Below are positions 60,601-64,000 of a stretch of DNA of 64,000 nt, in pieces. Each line of letters starts with the position of its first letter. Positions within the stretch are counted from its first letter, which is position 1. The stretch comes from Thysanoteuthis rhombus. Taxonomy: Eukaryota > Mollusca > Cephalopoda > Oegopsida > Thysanoteuthidae. A program made the position numbers and the translations under genes. The notes under the pieces are model-generated. The model saw only the letters and a program-made list of their open reading frames with translations, did no database searches and was not told where the DNA came from. The stretch is taken from assembly GCA_963457665.1 (NCBI GenBank), contig OY735209.1:55511019-55575018 (forward strand), in the 5' to 3' direction.

Positions 60601-63588
60601 TTCTGCTGCTTCCTGTTTTAATTGATTAATTGAATGGAGATGGTCTTCAATCAAGTAGCTTCTTCTAAAGCCAGCTTGTTCCTGTGGTTGGTTCTCATCT
60701 AGCTTTTTGGTGATGTGGTTGGTGATAATTTTGGTGAAAAGTTTGTAGATGCAGATGAGTAGACTTATTGGTCTGTAGTTTTTGAGGCCTTTTGTGTTTC
60801 CTTTTTATACAGCATCATGGATTGTGTGTGATTTGGTTTAAACATGATGGTAACTTTGATTAGAGAGGCTGTTAATTTGTTGCTGAATTCATTGATGTTG
60901 TTGGTGTTATTCTCTCTTGGTTTGGTAACAAGTTTGTATCTGTTTTTCAGGTCAAGCTTGATGGATCAAATGAGCTCTTTTGGCACATTAGGTTGTTGCA
61001 GTTTGGGGAAGAACATTTTCTGCATTCTTTGTTTGGTGTTAATCTGTGGTCGCTTCTTAGGTTAACTTAATTTAGGATATCTGTGATAGTGTTGCTTTTG
61101 TCCACTAAGATGTAGTTTATTTTGTTCTTGGTTTCATGGTTGGGGCTCTTCCAAGTCCATTTCTCATTGGATTTCTTCTTGAAGAAGGTGTTCATAATTT
61201 CAAACCCATCCGTTGTTGCAAAATTTATAAGATTTTCACCACCCTTGTTCCATACTTTATATCCGAATTTAACAACACAATGTTCATTTCCTTGTTCTAC
61301 CTGTGCATTGAAGTCTCACATAATGACATTGAAGTATTTTCTGGCATTTTAGAGAGTAGGAAGTATAAGTCATCGTAAAAGTTGTCTATTTCCTCTTTGG
61401 TTGATAGCAAACTGGGAGCATAGACTTGAATGAAGTTCGGTTTGTACTTCTTTTAGATTTGTATGGTGACACTAGCTATGTAGTTCGAGACAGCTTTGAA
61501 GCTGTTGTCTTTGAGATCTTAATTGATGAGAGAGCCTATTCCACTTTGTTTTACTTTCTCTTTCCTGTAGTTGTAAAGAAGATGCTTGCTTTTTAGTTCG
61601 ATTAGTTTTTATCCGGGTATTCTTATTATGCTAATAATAGAGAAATATTCATGCACACAAATATGCAAACACATTCATAGCATGTTAAAGTTGATGTGAG
61701 ATAAATATGAACTTACATAGGTTAATAGATTCAAACAAACCAAGAGAATTCAACTTTTTAAAAATGACTGAGATAACAGACTGAGATAGTAAGAGTTCAA
61801 CAGATCAAGGCAGGTAGATTTGAACAGACCTAGTTAGGTAAACATGAACAGATTGACAGAAATATGAATAGACTATGGTAGGTATATACAAACATTTAGG
61901 TAGGTAGATCTAAACTGACTGAGGTAGGTAGATTTAAACAAACCGGCAGAGATATGAACAGACCACAGTATGTAGATATAAAGAGACTGTAGTATTTTGA
62001 TGTGAACAGACCACAGTATGTAGATATAAAGAGACTGTAGTATTTTGATGTGAACAGACCACAGTATGTAGATATAAAGAGACTGTAGTATTTTGATGTG
62101 AACAGACCACAGTATGTAGATATAAAGAGACTGTAGTATTTTGATGTGAACAGACCACAGTATGTAGATATAAAGAGACTGTAGTATTTTGATGTGAACA
62201 GACCACAGTATGTAGATATAAAGAGACTGTAGTATTTTGATGTGAACAGACCACAGTATGTAGATATAAAGAGACTGTAGTATTTTGATGTGAACAGACC
62301 ACAGTATGTAGATATAAAGAGACTGTAGTATTTTGATATGAACAGACCACAGTATGTAGATATAAAGAGACTGTAGTATTTTGATATGAACAGACCATAG
62401 TAGACAGATACGAACAGCCTGAGATAGATTTAAACAGACTGACAGAGATATGAGAAAATAAGAGAACAGGTAGATAGATATCAGCAGACTGAGAGAGAGG
62501 TTCATGAGATGGTACAAAGAGATTTCTTGGGTTTCTACTATAAAAGAACTCACTCTGCTGCTCTGTGGTAAATGGTCCGAGTTGCCATGGTAACTAAATG
62601 AGGGATCACCATCAATGCGTCTTGTGAATTGGGTCATTTGCATATGGTGTTCGTGCAATACGTATTCCATGTATCTATAGCGTTGTTCAAAGTGTAACAT
62701 TTGGTTATGGCGCATTCTTAGCATATTTTGTTTGTGCTCTCGTTCCAGAAGGCCAACGGTCAATTGTAGCCAGTTATCCATAGCTCGTTCTGACTGTTGG
62801 TAAACCCAAATAGAGAAAAAAAAAAGAAACACAGAGATTAATAAATACAATAACTGCGGATATTACATATTAGTAAGACATCACACCAATTTAGAGGTGT
62901 AGTTAGTTTCGCTGCGCTGGGGATGGTCAGTTAAAAAAATTGGAAAAAGGGGTGATCACAGTGAATAAGTTACATCTCTCACCTTTTGTTGGGAGTTGAC
63001 CACTAAAAAAGTTTTAATTTTCAGAAACTAAACATGAATATTGCTAAACACAAACCAAGAAACCAATTTAGCATAAACTTACATTGCAAATAGAACCTCC
63101 CCCTAAAAACCTATTATGGAGAAATTTAAAAAAAAAAATCTTTTTTCTCTAGACATTATAAAGAGTAAATGCTTGAATGTTCAGCCCTCTAGCTCTTTTG
63201 ATATAACATGTGCATATGATACATACTTATCCAGCCAGCTTGAAAATTGGAGAAACCTATGTGGACAATTTTGGTGACGTCTCTGTTTGATGGATTTTAA
63301 TCATCACAAATATTACAAGGACTTCATAAAAGACAACACTCTCTGGTAGAAATATTTTTTTTTTTTCTGCTTTTCCATTCTTCTCTGATTGGCCCCATTA
63401 CTTGATCATGAGTTAAAGAGAAACAACATAAAATTACCTGTAGCATTGCTCAACTCATCATGTTTGTCTTTTGTGGTCAAAGATGACCATGGCTTTAGTT
63501 CTAAAGTGATATGTGGTCCAGCAGCTGTGTATGAAGTCATGACTCGTGCTTGACTTGGATTACGGTGGTGGAGAGTTCTACATGTCAT
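30215..63588 (-). CDS. Unassigned coiled-coil / Lys-Ser-rich protein gene, ten-exon model
   Basis: Exons in transcript order are 63588(or earlier)-63438, 62789-62554, 54907-54743, 51942-51852, 48789-48440, 42831-42349, 33644-33472 (or 33479), about 32460-32234, 31480-31338 and 30495-30215. Splice phases agree at the first four junctions (including the split codon G|AA = Glu), at 42349/33644 (CG|T = Arg), 32234/31480 (GG|A = Gly) and 31338/30495 (G|CC = Ala). The join 48440/42831 is not phase-clean. The product would be roughly 750-800 residues: a helical Met/His-rich N-terminal part, a long basic low-complexity middle and an acidic C-terminal module. I do not recognise the family. A cytoskeletal or centrosomal role is conceivable from composition but unproven. 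It might be two genes, split between 48440 and 42831. Confidence 0.6.
30557..30635 (-). repeat. tRNA-derived SINE fragment
   Basis: The reverse complement reads CCATGGTTAGCAAGTTGGTC then a degenerate GCTATGAATGCTCTTGTGCC and AGACTAAGC. It is the same tRNA-derived family as the copies at 49385-49690, inserted just upstream of exon J. Confidence 0.55.
31338..31480 (-). CDS. Unassigned gene, exon I
   Basis: The acceptor is cctgtattcag and only phase 2 gives an open frame, matching exon H. It encodes LCVALSETRNLTNLKVEMRV and YEGQGAQLESCSSSTDQLQR, then ELSATKG. It looks helical. The donor GAG|gtcatt is weak but its phase 1 fits exon J. Confidence 0.58.
32234..32460 (-). CDS. Unassigned gene, exon H, with apparent frameshift
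   Basis: The first half reads KHLEKLFEEVFVRESYHETI and WNKLICTLNN, then hits TAG. The second half continues one frame over as INSFMEGSKQFISKEAPSIL, RSDIKSKIENAPDLQWTPAP and DSLG. It ends at an excellent donor GG|GTGAGA in phase 2. The likely shift point is near AACAACAACC around 32350. The 5' boundary is uncertain: acceptors at 32483, 32460 or 32455. This is either a sequencing indel or a broken gene. Confidence 0.5.
33472..33644 (-). CDS. Unassigned gene, exon G
   Basis: The acceptor ttcttccaatttgcag is strong. It reads EHYQEYSRQCPNDSVKELQD and RQRPHWDQLDYRRKAPYYQR, then ARNASCIQYNPSEDS. The donor is either GTACGT (exon end 33472) or GTGACA (33479). The incoming phase 2 completes CG|T from exon F. 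A second frame is also open here, but it ends in a stop at the donor. Confidence 0.6.
33645..35063. other. Intronic stretch, mixed repeat remnants
   Basis: It contains a GGTTCTCAACC-type hAT end near 34213, a tRNA-like fragment with GAGGATCGAACTTGCTACAC at 34368-34390, and a - strand open frame at 34241-34005 with one hydrophobic segment (see rejected items). No supported gene. Confidence 0.4.
35064..35693. mobile_element. MITE with long terminal inverted repeats
   Basis: The left arm (from 35064) contains TTTACGTGTCGCGAATTC, then CTTTCAATCCATTAGACC and GGGGTTCTATTTACAA. The reverse complement of the right arm contains TTTGCGTGTCG, CTTTCAACCCATTAGACC and GGGGTTCTATTTACAA in the same order. 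The arms are over 100 bp each with substitutions and small indels; the centre is unrelated. The left arm carries a small internal direct duplication of CTTTCAAT. No coding sequence. Confidence 0.75.
35903..35998 (+). repeat. tRNA-derived SINE copy
   Basis: It reads GATCAGTGGTTAGCAAGCTA, then GGCCATTACTGTTGTAATGA and ACACTAAGCTAAGCTTA. The order tRNA-like head, 'GGCCATT', 'AAGCTAAGCTTA' is shared with copies at 49385-49690 and 52290-53240. Confidence 0.6.
36000..36365 (-). repeat. tRNA-Val-like-headed SINE
   Basis: On the - strand it starts CCGCTCAGATGGTGTAATGG (A-box-like), followed by the B-box GGTTCGTTTCCGG (36303-36315). The body follows (AGTGGAGCCCCTTTGGGCGG, GGTAGCTCCTGTGGCTAAGC) and ends near a GAATGTCGAGACAAAACGG stretch. 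The head resembles tRNA-Val in its anticodon-arm region (CTGCACACAGAAGGTC). This layout fits a tRNA-derived SINE with a long conserved body, as described in cephalopods and other invertebrates. The family name is not established here. Confidence 0.65.
36580..36710 (+). repeat. Second SINE type, copy with module
   Basis: The head reads TCGTGGTTAAGACAGTAAGA then the B-box-like AATTCGAGTACC. The module AGCTTATTCGTTATTTCCGA and TCCACGCCGTTTGCTAAG follows directly. Confidence 0.55.
36870..37135 (-). repeat. Probable SINE with RTE-type (GATGAT)n tail
   Basis: On the - strand the segment ends GGATTCGTCCCCTTCCGATG then five to six further ATG units. The tail type matches the 3' ends of the RTE copies at 15205 and 38100. 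The body (AAACTGCGAATGGTGCAGTT) is not otherwise repeated in the window, so this is a tentative call. Confidence 0.4.
37420..37690. repeat. Degenerate tandem repeat
   Basis: A loose unit of about 40-50 bp recurs. It has a core like TTTTGACCCCTGAAA followed by AAAA...TTCCCCCCTAAA. Recognisable cores lie near 37396, 37463, 37528, 37590 and 37660, with decay and C-runs between them. Confidence 0.5.
38050..38110 (+). mobile_element. RTE-type 3' tail fragment
   Basis: The run TGGGGAAGGTCTATGTCCAA and the following GACGAACGTTAAAAGACATG nearly match the last bases of the LINE at 15164-15215. They are followed by ATGATGA. It is either a very short 5'-truncated LINE or the tail of a SINE that shares the LINE 3' end. 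Confidence 0.7.
41530..41600 (-). repeat. tRNA-like SINE head fragment
   Basis: The reverse complement contains GGTTCGATCCTCACTGG, a B-box-like promoter element, preceded by a degenerate tRNA head. No long body is evident. Confidence 0.45.
42349..42831 (-). CDS. Unassigned gene, exon F (Lys/Ser/Asn-rich)
   Basis: About 160 codons are open, from a pyrimidine-rich acceptor ending caaaag (42832) to a possible donor CG|gtaaca or a stop TAA two bases later. It includes EMPYLPSPQSSIAERSISKN, GTLDYVNLKIGDTKDLTPSA and GVSDVSNLTPPMFAKHN. It is highly basic, probably disordered, and similar in composition to exon E. The acceptor phase does not fit the exon E donor, so a missed exon or a separate gene is possible. 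Confidence 0.62.
43725..43985 (-). repeat. Two adjacent tRNA-derived SINE copies
   Basis: On the - strand the segment reads CGTAGAGCGATTGTTATCAA, then GTGAGTTCGCACCTC, and again CGTACAGTGATGGTTAATGA followed by ACGAGTCCGAATCTCACGGG. Both heads end in B-box-like stretches and lead to a LINE-like body with GCCTAATAAAAGG. They are diverged copies of the family at 47340-49690. Confidence 0.55.
44330..45680 (-). mobile_element. RTE-like non-LTR retrotransposon, RT domain (degenerate)
   Basis: Read on the - strand with stops and shifts: VKQAIIYINKKGKVPGTDSI, then AGFRRSYSTIEHFHSVNQLR, SLAVAFVDFKKDSKKVIDAI, then DHFIYIGQRVSMKSKEEEIK, RRVYNQYTPPIVTYGAGTWN, IKWQWAGHVARMKDN and a degenerate RDELYKFRKYW. 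These are successive reverse transcriptase and thumb motifs. The FADD catalytic box is degenerate around 45030-45060 (ADHIVLFAEK). A dead, 5'-truncated copy. Confidence 0.88.
45905..46135. mobile_element. Possible DNA-transposon remnant
   Basis: The run ACAGGCGTCCCCCGATATAA continues CGCAGTTCGTTATAG. This is the style of pogo/Tigger termini (a CAGnCGTCCC start and 'TATAACGC'). A possible partner is the reverse complement of 46095-46130 (TTTACAGTTGGTTTACCGGC), but the pairing is weak. Confidence 0.3.
47340..47640 (-). repeat. tRNA-derived SINE copies (two, tandem)
   Basis: On the - strand one copy reads CTGTCGTAGAATGATGGTTA with TCAGGTTTGTTTCGCAG. A second reads AATAGAGCAGTGATAAGCAA, then AGCCATTGTTTGTGAGTTCA and GGTGCTTCACTATTGTGACT. 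The GCTC..GTGGTTA..GGCCATT..GTGAGTTC order identifies the family. Confidence 0.6.
47826..47870 (+). repeat. Isolated copy of the SINE 3' module
   Basis: It reads AGCTTGATTCTCTATTTCTG then ATCCACATAGTTCGCTTACT, matching the modules at 36665-36705 and 54003-54045. No clear tRNA-like head precedes it. Confidence 0.55.
48440..48789 (-). CDS. Unassigned gene, exon E (basic)
   Basis: The acceptor is ttcatttag; the incoming phase matches exon D. It contains AVTGLNRRKKKQNTNSTTSA, SISLPPYSPDTEHNESYLLT, TLAKNRVTFAPKTVQICEAD and EIKRPRSAKNN. The 3' end is either a donor (CGA|gtatat) or a stop a few codons later (VESRVY then TAA, to 48431). I see no AATAAA just downstream on this strand, which mildly favours a donor. 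Confidence 0.68.
49385..49690 (-). repeat. tRNA-derived SINE copies (best-preserved pair)
   Basis: On the - strand the larger copy reads ACCATGCTGTAGAGCAGTGG, TTTGTAAGCCAGTCATGCAG, GCCATTACTATTGCAATGAG, CTTGATCCACACAAGATGCT and TTGTGTCAGGTTAGACTAAG. A tRNA-like head is followed by a body ending AGACTAAGCTTAGTAAAC. A second truncated head lies at 49600-49690. Confidence 0.65.
50310..50545. repeat. Irregular repeats of an AAGGGAGATAAC-type motif
   Basis: GTAAGGGAGATAATAG, GTAAGGGAAATAACTC, ATAAGGGAGATAACTA, GTAAGGGAGGCAACTT and ATAAGGGAAGTAATAA occur at irregular 30-70 bp spacing, several followed by CATTCATTGTAAGGG-like linkers. The motif is frequent in mollusc DNA. Isolated copies occur at 976-988 and 56648-56662. 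Confidence 0.65.
50938..51085 (-). repeat. tRNA-derived SINE copy
   Basis: On the - strand it reads TTTTCACCATGTAGTAATAG, CTAGCAATCTTGTCTCACAG, then CATTGGGTGCTCCATATTTG and CAAGGCCACAAATATGG on the other strand, as in the family at 49385. Diverged. Confidence 0.5.
51402..51540. repeat. TA-rich microsatellite
   Basis: (TA)n from 51402 to 51443 with an internal ATGTA interruption, grading into TATATTTATA-type sequence. Confidence 0.85.
51852..51942 (-). CDS. Unassigned gene, exon D
   Basis: A 91-bp exon between cttgcag and gtaaga. It encodes NTNSYLKRPVSAFIPKKQSM and KNLCRPKTA in phase 0 to phase 1. Its RPVSAF and RPKTA repeats are similar in style to RPRSA in the next exon. Confidence 0.72.
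52290..52715 (+). repeat. Cluster of three tRNA-derived SINE copies
   Basis: Successive units read ACCATAGGGCAATGGTTAAC ... GGCCATTCCTGGTATAATAA ... GTGCTCCACTATTGTTAGCA, then CACTATAAAGTGATGGTAAT ... ACCATTGCTATCATAGTGAA, with partial copies before 52400. Each ends in a 'TGCCAGA.TAAGCTAAATT'-like segment. The arrangement suggests nested or tandem insertion. Confidence 0.6.
52960..53240 (+). repeat. tRNA-derived SINE copy
   Basis: It reads CTGCCATAAAGTAATTTTTA, AGGCCATTGCCAGTTAGTGA, GTCTGTTCCTCACTGGGTGC and TCCACTAGTGTGAGCATGTG, preceded by GTGACCTTGTGATAGACTAA from an upstream copy. Same family as at 52290. Confidence 0.6.
53915..54050 (+). repeat. Second SINE type, tRNA-like head plus conserved 3' module
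   Basis: The head reads AGGCTACTTGGCCTAATTGG then a degenerate B-box near GGAATACACCTTCAAG. It is followed by the module TTTATTCTTTATTTCTGAAC and CGTGTTGCTTATG (54003-54045). The same module is at 36665-36705 and 47826-47870. Confidence 0.55.
54743..54907 (-). CDS. Unassigned gene, exon C
   Basis: A 165-bp exon, phase 0 on both sides, between aatattttacag and gtaagt. It encodes TKQRHSLNSRRIKSASATTT, then KAPSPSEVDISKLCFKDLLI and QPAPAVPKVTITP. It is basic and Ser/Thr/Pro-rich, with a short possible motif ISKLCFKDLL. Confidence 0.72.
55075..56480. other. Intronic stretch, no gene seen
   Basis: AT-rich sequence between exon C and exon B of the - strand gene. Only short A-rich runs (for example 55990-56035) and a purine-rich stretch at 56040-56420 stand out. 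Confidence 0.5.
56489..56521. repeat. (CT)n microsatellite
   Basis: A run of CT dinucleotides interrupted by one CTGT step. Confidence 0.9.
57132..57210. repeat. (TA)n microsatellite
   Basis: About 79 bp of uninterrupted TA dinucleotides, one of the two longest in the window. The open frames across it are artefacts. Confidence 0.97.
57603..57661. repeat. (TA)n microsatellite
   Basis: About 59 bp of uninterrupted TA dinucleotides, only some 390 bp from the tract at 57132-57210. Confidence 0.97.
57978..58059 (+). tRNA. tRNA-like gene or tRNA-derived SINE head (probably not functional)
   Basis: The 82-nt segment folds as a tRNA by eye. The acceptor stem GGCTGTT/AGCAGTC has all seven pairs (two G-U), D stem GCTC/GAGC is perfect, T stem GCTGG/CCAGC is perfect with loop TTCGATT, and the anticodon stem has four of five pairs. 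A-box and B-box promoter elements are intact. The anticodon loop ACGTTGG would give anticodon GTT, but base 33 is C instead of T. The variable region is about 14 nt, too long for tRNA-Asn. I favour a recent tRNA-derived SINE or tRNA pseudogene. Confidence 0.5.
58848..58863. mobile_element. hAT terminal-repeat remnant
   Basis: The run AGTTTGGGAACCACTG matches the terminal repeat of the hAT element at 23450-23839 in reverse orientation and is followed by gtctagta. I could not find the matching left end, so the element is truncated or its other end has decayed. Confidence 0.55.
59464..60190 (+). mobile_element. Possible degenerate mariner-type transposase remnant
   Basis: At about 60085-60125 the + strand reads LQLPYSPDLVQVAIF, like the mariner motif PPYSPDLAPSDF. 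At 59480-59695 an open frame includes LTNVDLIYIDGKKDATLTN, loosely like the FIDG.. region of the DDE domain. Both fit the order expected in mariner but the matches are weak and the region between is unreadable. Confidence 0.3.
60440..61620 (-). mobile_element. RTE-like non-LTR retrotransposon, endonuclease end plus RT
   Basis: On the - strand, from high to low coordinates, fragments read NTFFKKKSNEKWTWKSPNHE and TKNKINYILVDKSNT (end of the apurinic endonuclease domain). RT pieces follow, such as KLFTKIITNHITKKLDENQP and QAGFRRSYLIEDHLHSINQL. The order EN then RT is correct for RTE. Several stops and shifts show it is inactive. It lies in the intron between exons B and C. Confidence 0.88.
61967..62400. 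repeat. 48-bp higher-order minisatellite, nine units
   Basis: Nine nearly identical 48-bp units. Each is a pair of related 24-bp halves: AGTATGTAGATATAAAGAGA+CTGT and AGTATTTTGATGTGAACAGA+CCAC. The last two units carry a G-to-A change (GATATGAAC). Diverged 22-24 bp monomers of the same kind (AGGTAGGTAGATTTGAACAG) flank it at 61800-61966 and 62400-62490. Because 48 is a multiple of three it stays open in all frames that lack stops. Confidence 0.97.
62554..62789 (-). CDS. Unassigned gene, exon B (coiled-coil)
   Basis: The acceptor is caacagtcag and the donor GTGAGT. It encodes 78 codons including AMDNWLQLTVGLLEREHKQN and HFEQRYRYMEYVLHEHHMQM. The segment is strongly helical with charged and Met/His residues and no helix breakers over about 55 residues, consistent with a coiled coil. 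The tail is hydrophilic and ends LPQSSR in phase 0. The open frame runs on through the donor into the tandem repeat at 62400-61967, but that is intronic. Confidence 0.75.
63438..63588 (-). CDS. Unassigned gene, exon A
   Basis: The frame is open from at least 63616 (possible acceptor ttcag) or starts at the ATG at 63586-63588. It includes MTCRTLHHRNPSQARVMTSY and LELKPWSSLTTKDKHDELSN. The donor is ACAG|gtaatt, phase 1. The first base pair of the next exon completes a Glu codon. The true start may lie outside the window. Confidence 0.55.
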
Positions 63589-64000
63589 GAGTCTAACTTT
63601 CTTTGTTCCTGTCTGCCTGAATCCAGTGGCAAGACATAATCAGGAGCTAGAGATGGATCAGGATGCAGAAAATGACCAGGGTGGTCTGCATATCATGCAG
63701 TGCTCTTTGCACGCTGCGATGGCCGGCCTAGAGAGCCTAGTTTGCCTTGCTATTTACCTATAGTTGGAAGGAGAAGACATGGATTCATGTCTCCTTCAAG
63801 GGCAATTGTGCAAAGTGAATGCAAACCATCTACGCTGGAGTTTCTATTCTCTGTGCCACCCGCACATTCACAATGTGGCTGGATAAGTGGTTATCAGATT
63901 TTTATTGGAAGGTTGTCCTTAGTCTCATTATTGTCATTGAGTGACTAGGAGTTTTTTCTATTGGAAAAAAAATCATTAATCTTGGATATCATGTATGTCT

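Noticed and set aside
61967..62400. CRISPR-like array
   Set aside because: Units are head-to-tail with no unique spacers, in eukaryotic DNA.
61873..62850. A 325-codon - strand open frame containing exon B and the repeated peptide
   Set aside because: Exon B ends at a clear GTGAGT donor at 62553. The rest is the intronic minisatellite read through, not a repeat protein.

Overview
The window is AT-rich eukaryotic (animal) DNA. It has large introns, GT-AG splice sites, many (TA)n tracts, poly-T runs and dense transposon debris. No bacterial or viral gene organisation is visible. The repeats include tRNA-derived SINEs with poorly conserved bodies, RTE-like LINE fragments ending in (ATG)n-type tails, and recurring AAGGGAGATAAC-like motifs. 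Together with the low GC content this suggests a mollusc, possibly a cephalopod. That assignment is inference from repeat style only.

Layout. (1) 212-19638, + strand: the 3' part of a lysophosphatidylcholine acyltransferase gene of the LPCAT1/LPCAT2 type. Nine exons with matching splice phases encode the end of the acyltransferase domain and three C-terminal EF-hand-like units, of which only the last has a canonical calcium loop. The introns carry a hAT-type element, a pogo/Tigger-like MITE and two RTE fragments. (2) 19639-30214: presumed 3' UTR and intergenic DNA with (TA)n tracts, one hAT element with a perfect 8-bp target duplication, and one orphan open exon at 22379-22611 whose phase would allow it to be an alternative LPCAT terminal exon. 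(3) 63588-30215, - strand: a long multi-exon gene that I could not assign to a family. Ten exons can be chained, most by compatible phases. They encode a Met/His-rich coiled-coil N-terminus, a basic Lys/Ser/Asn-rich middle and a compact acidic C-terminus. One exon (about 32234-32460) contains an apparent one-base frameshift. The two genes are convergent (tail to tail).

The introns of the second gene hold most of the mobile DNA: several tRNA-derived SINE copies, a roughly 630-bp MITE with long imperfect inverted repeats (35064-35693), two RTE copies on the - strand (44330-45680 and 60440-61620), a 48-bp higher-order minisatellite of nine units (61967-62400), and a tRNA-like structure at 57978-58059 with intact acceptor, D and T stems but an abnormal anticodon loop.

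I found no CRISPR array, operon or obvious new molecular system. The best leads are the unassigned - strand gene, the shift of canonical calcium binding to the last EF hand in the LPCAT protein, the alternative-exon candidate, the long-TIR MITE, the higher-order minisatellite and the shared 3' modules of the SINE copies.
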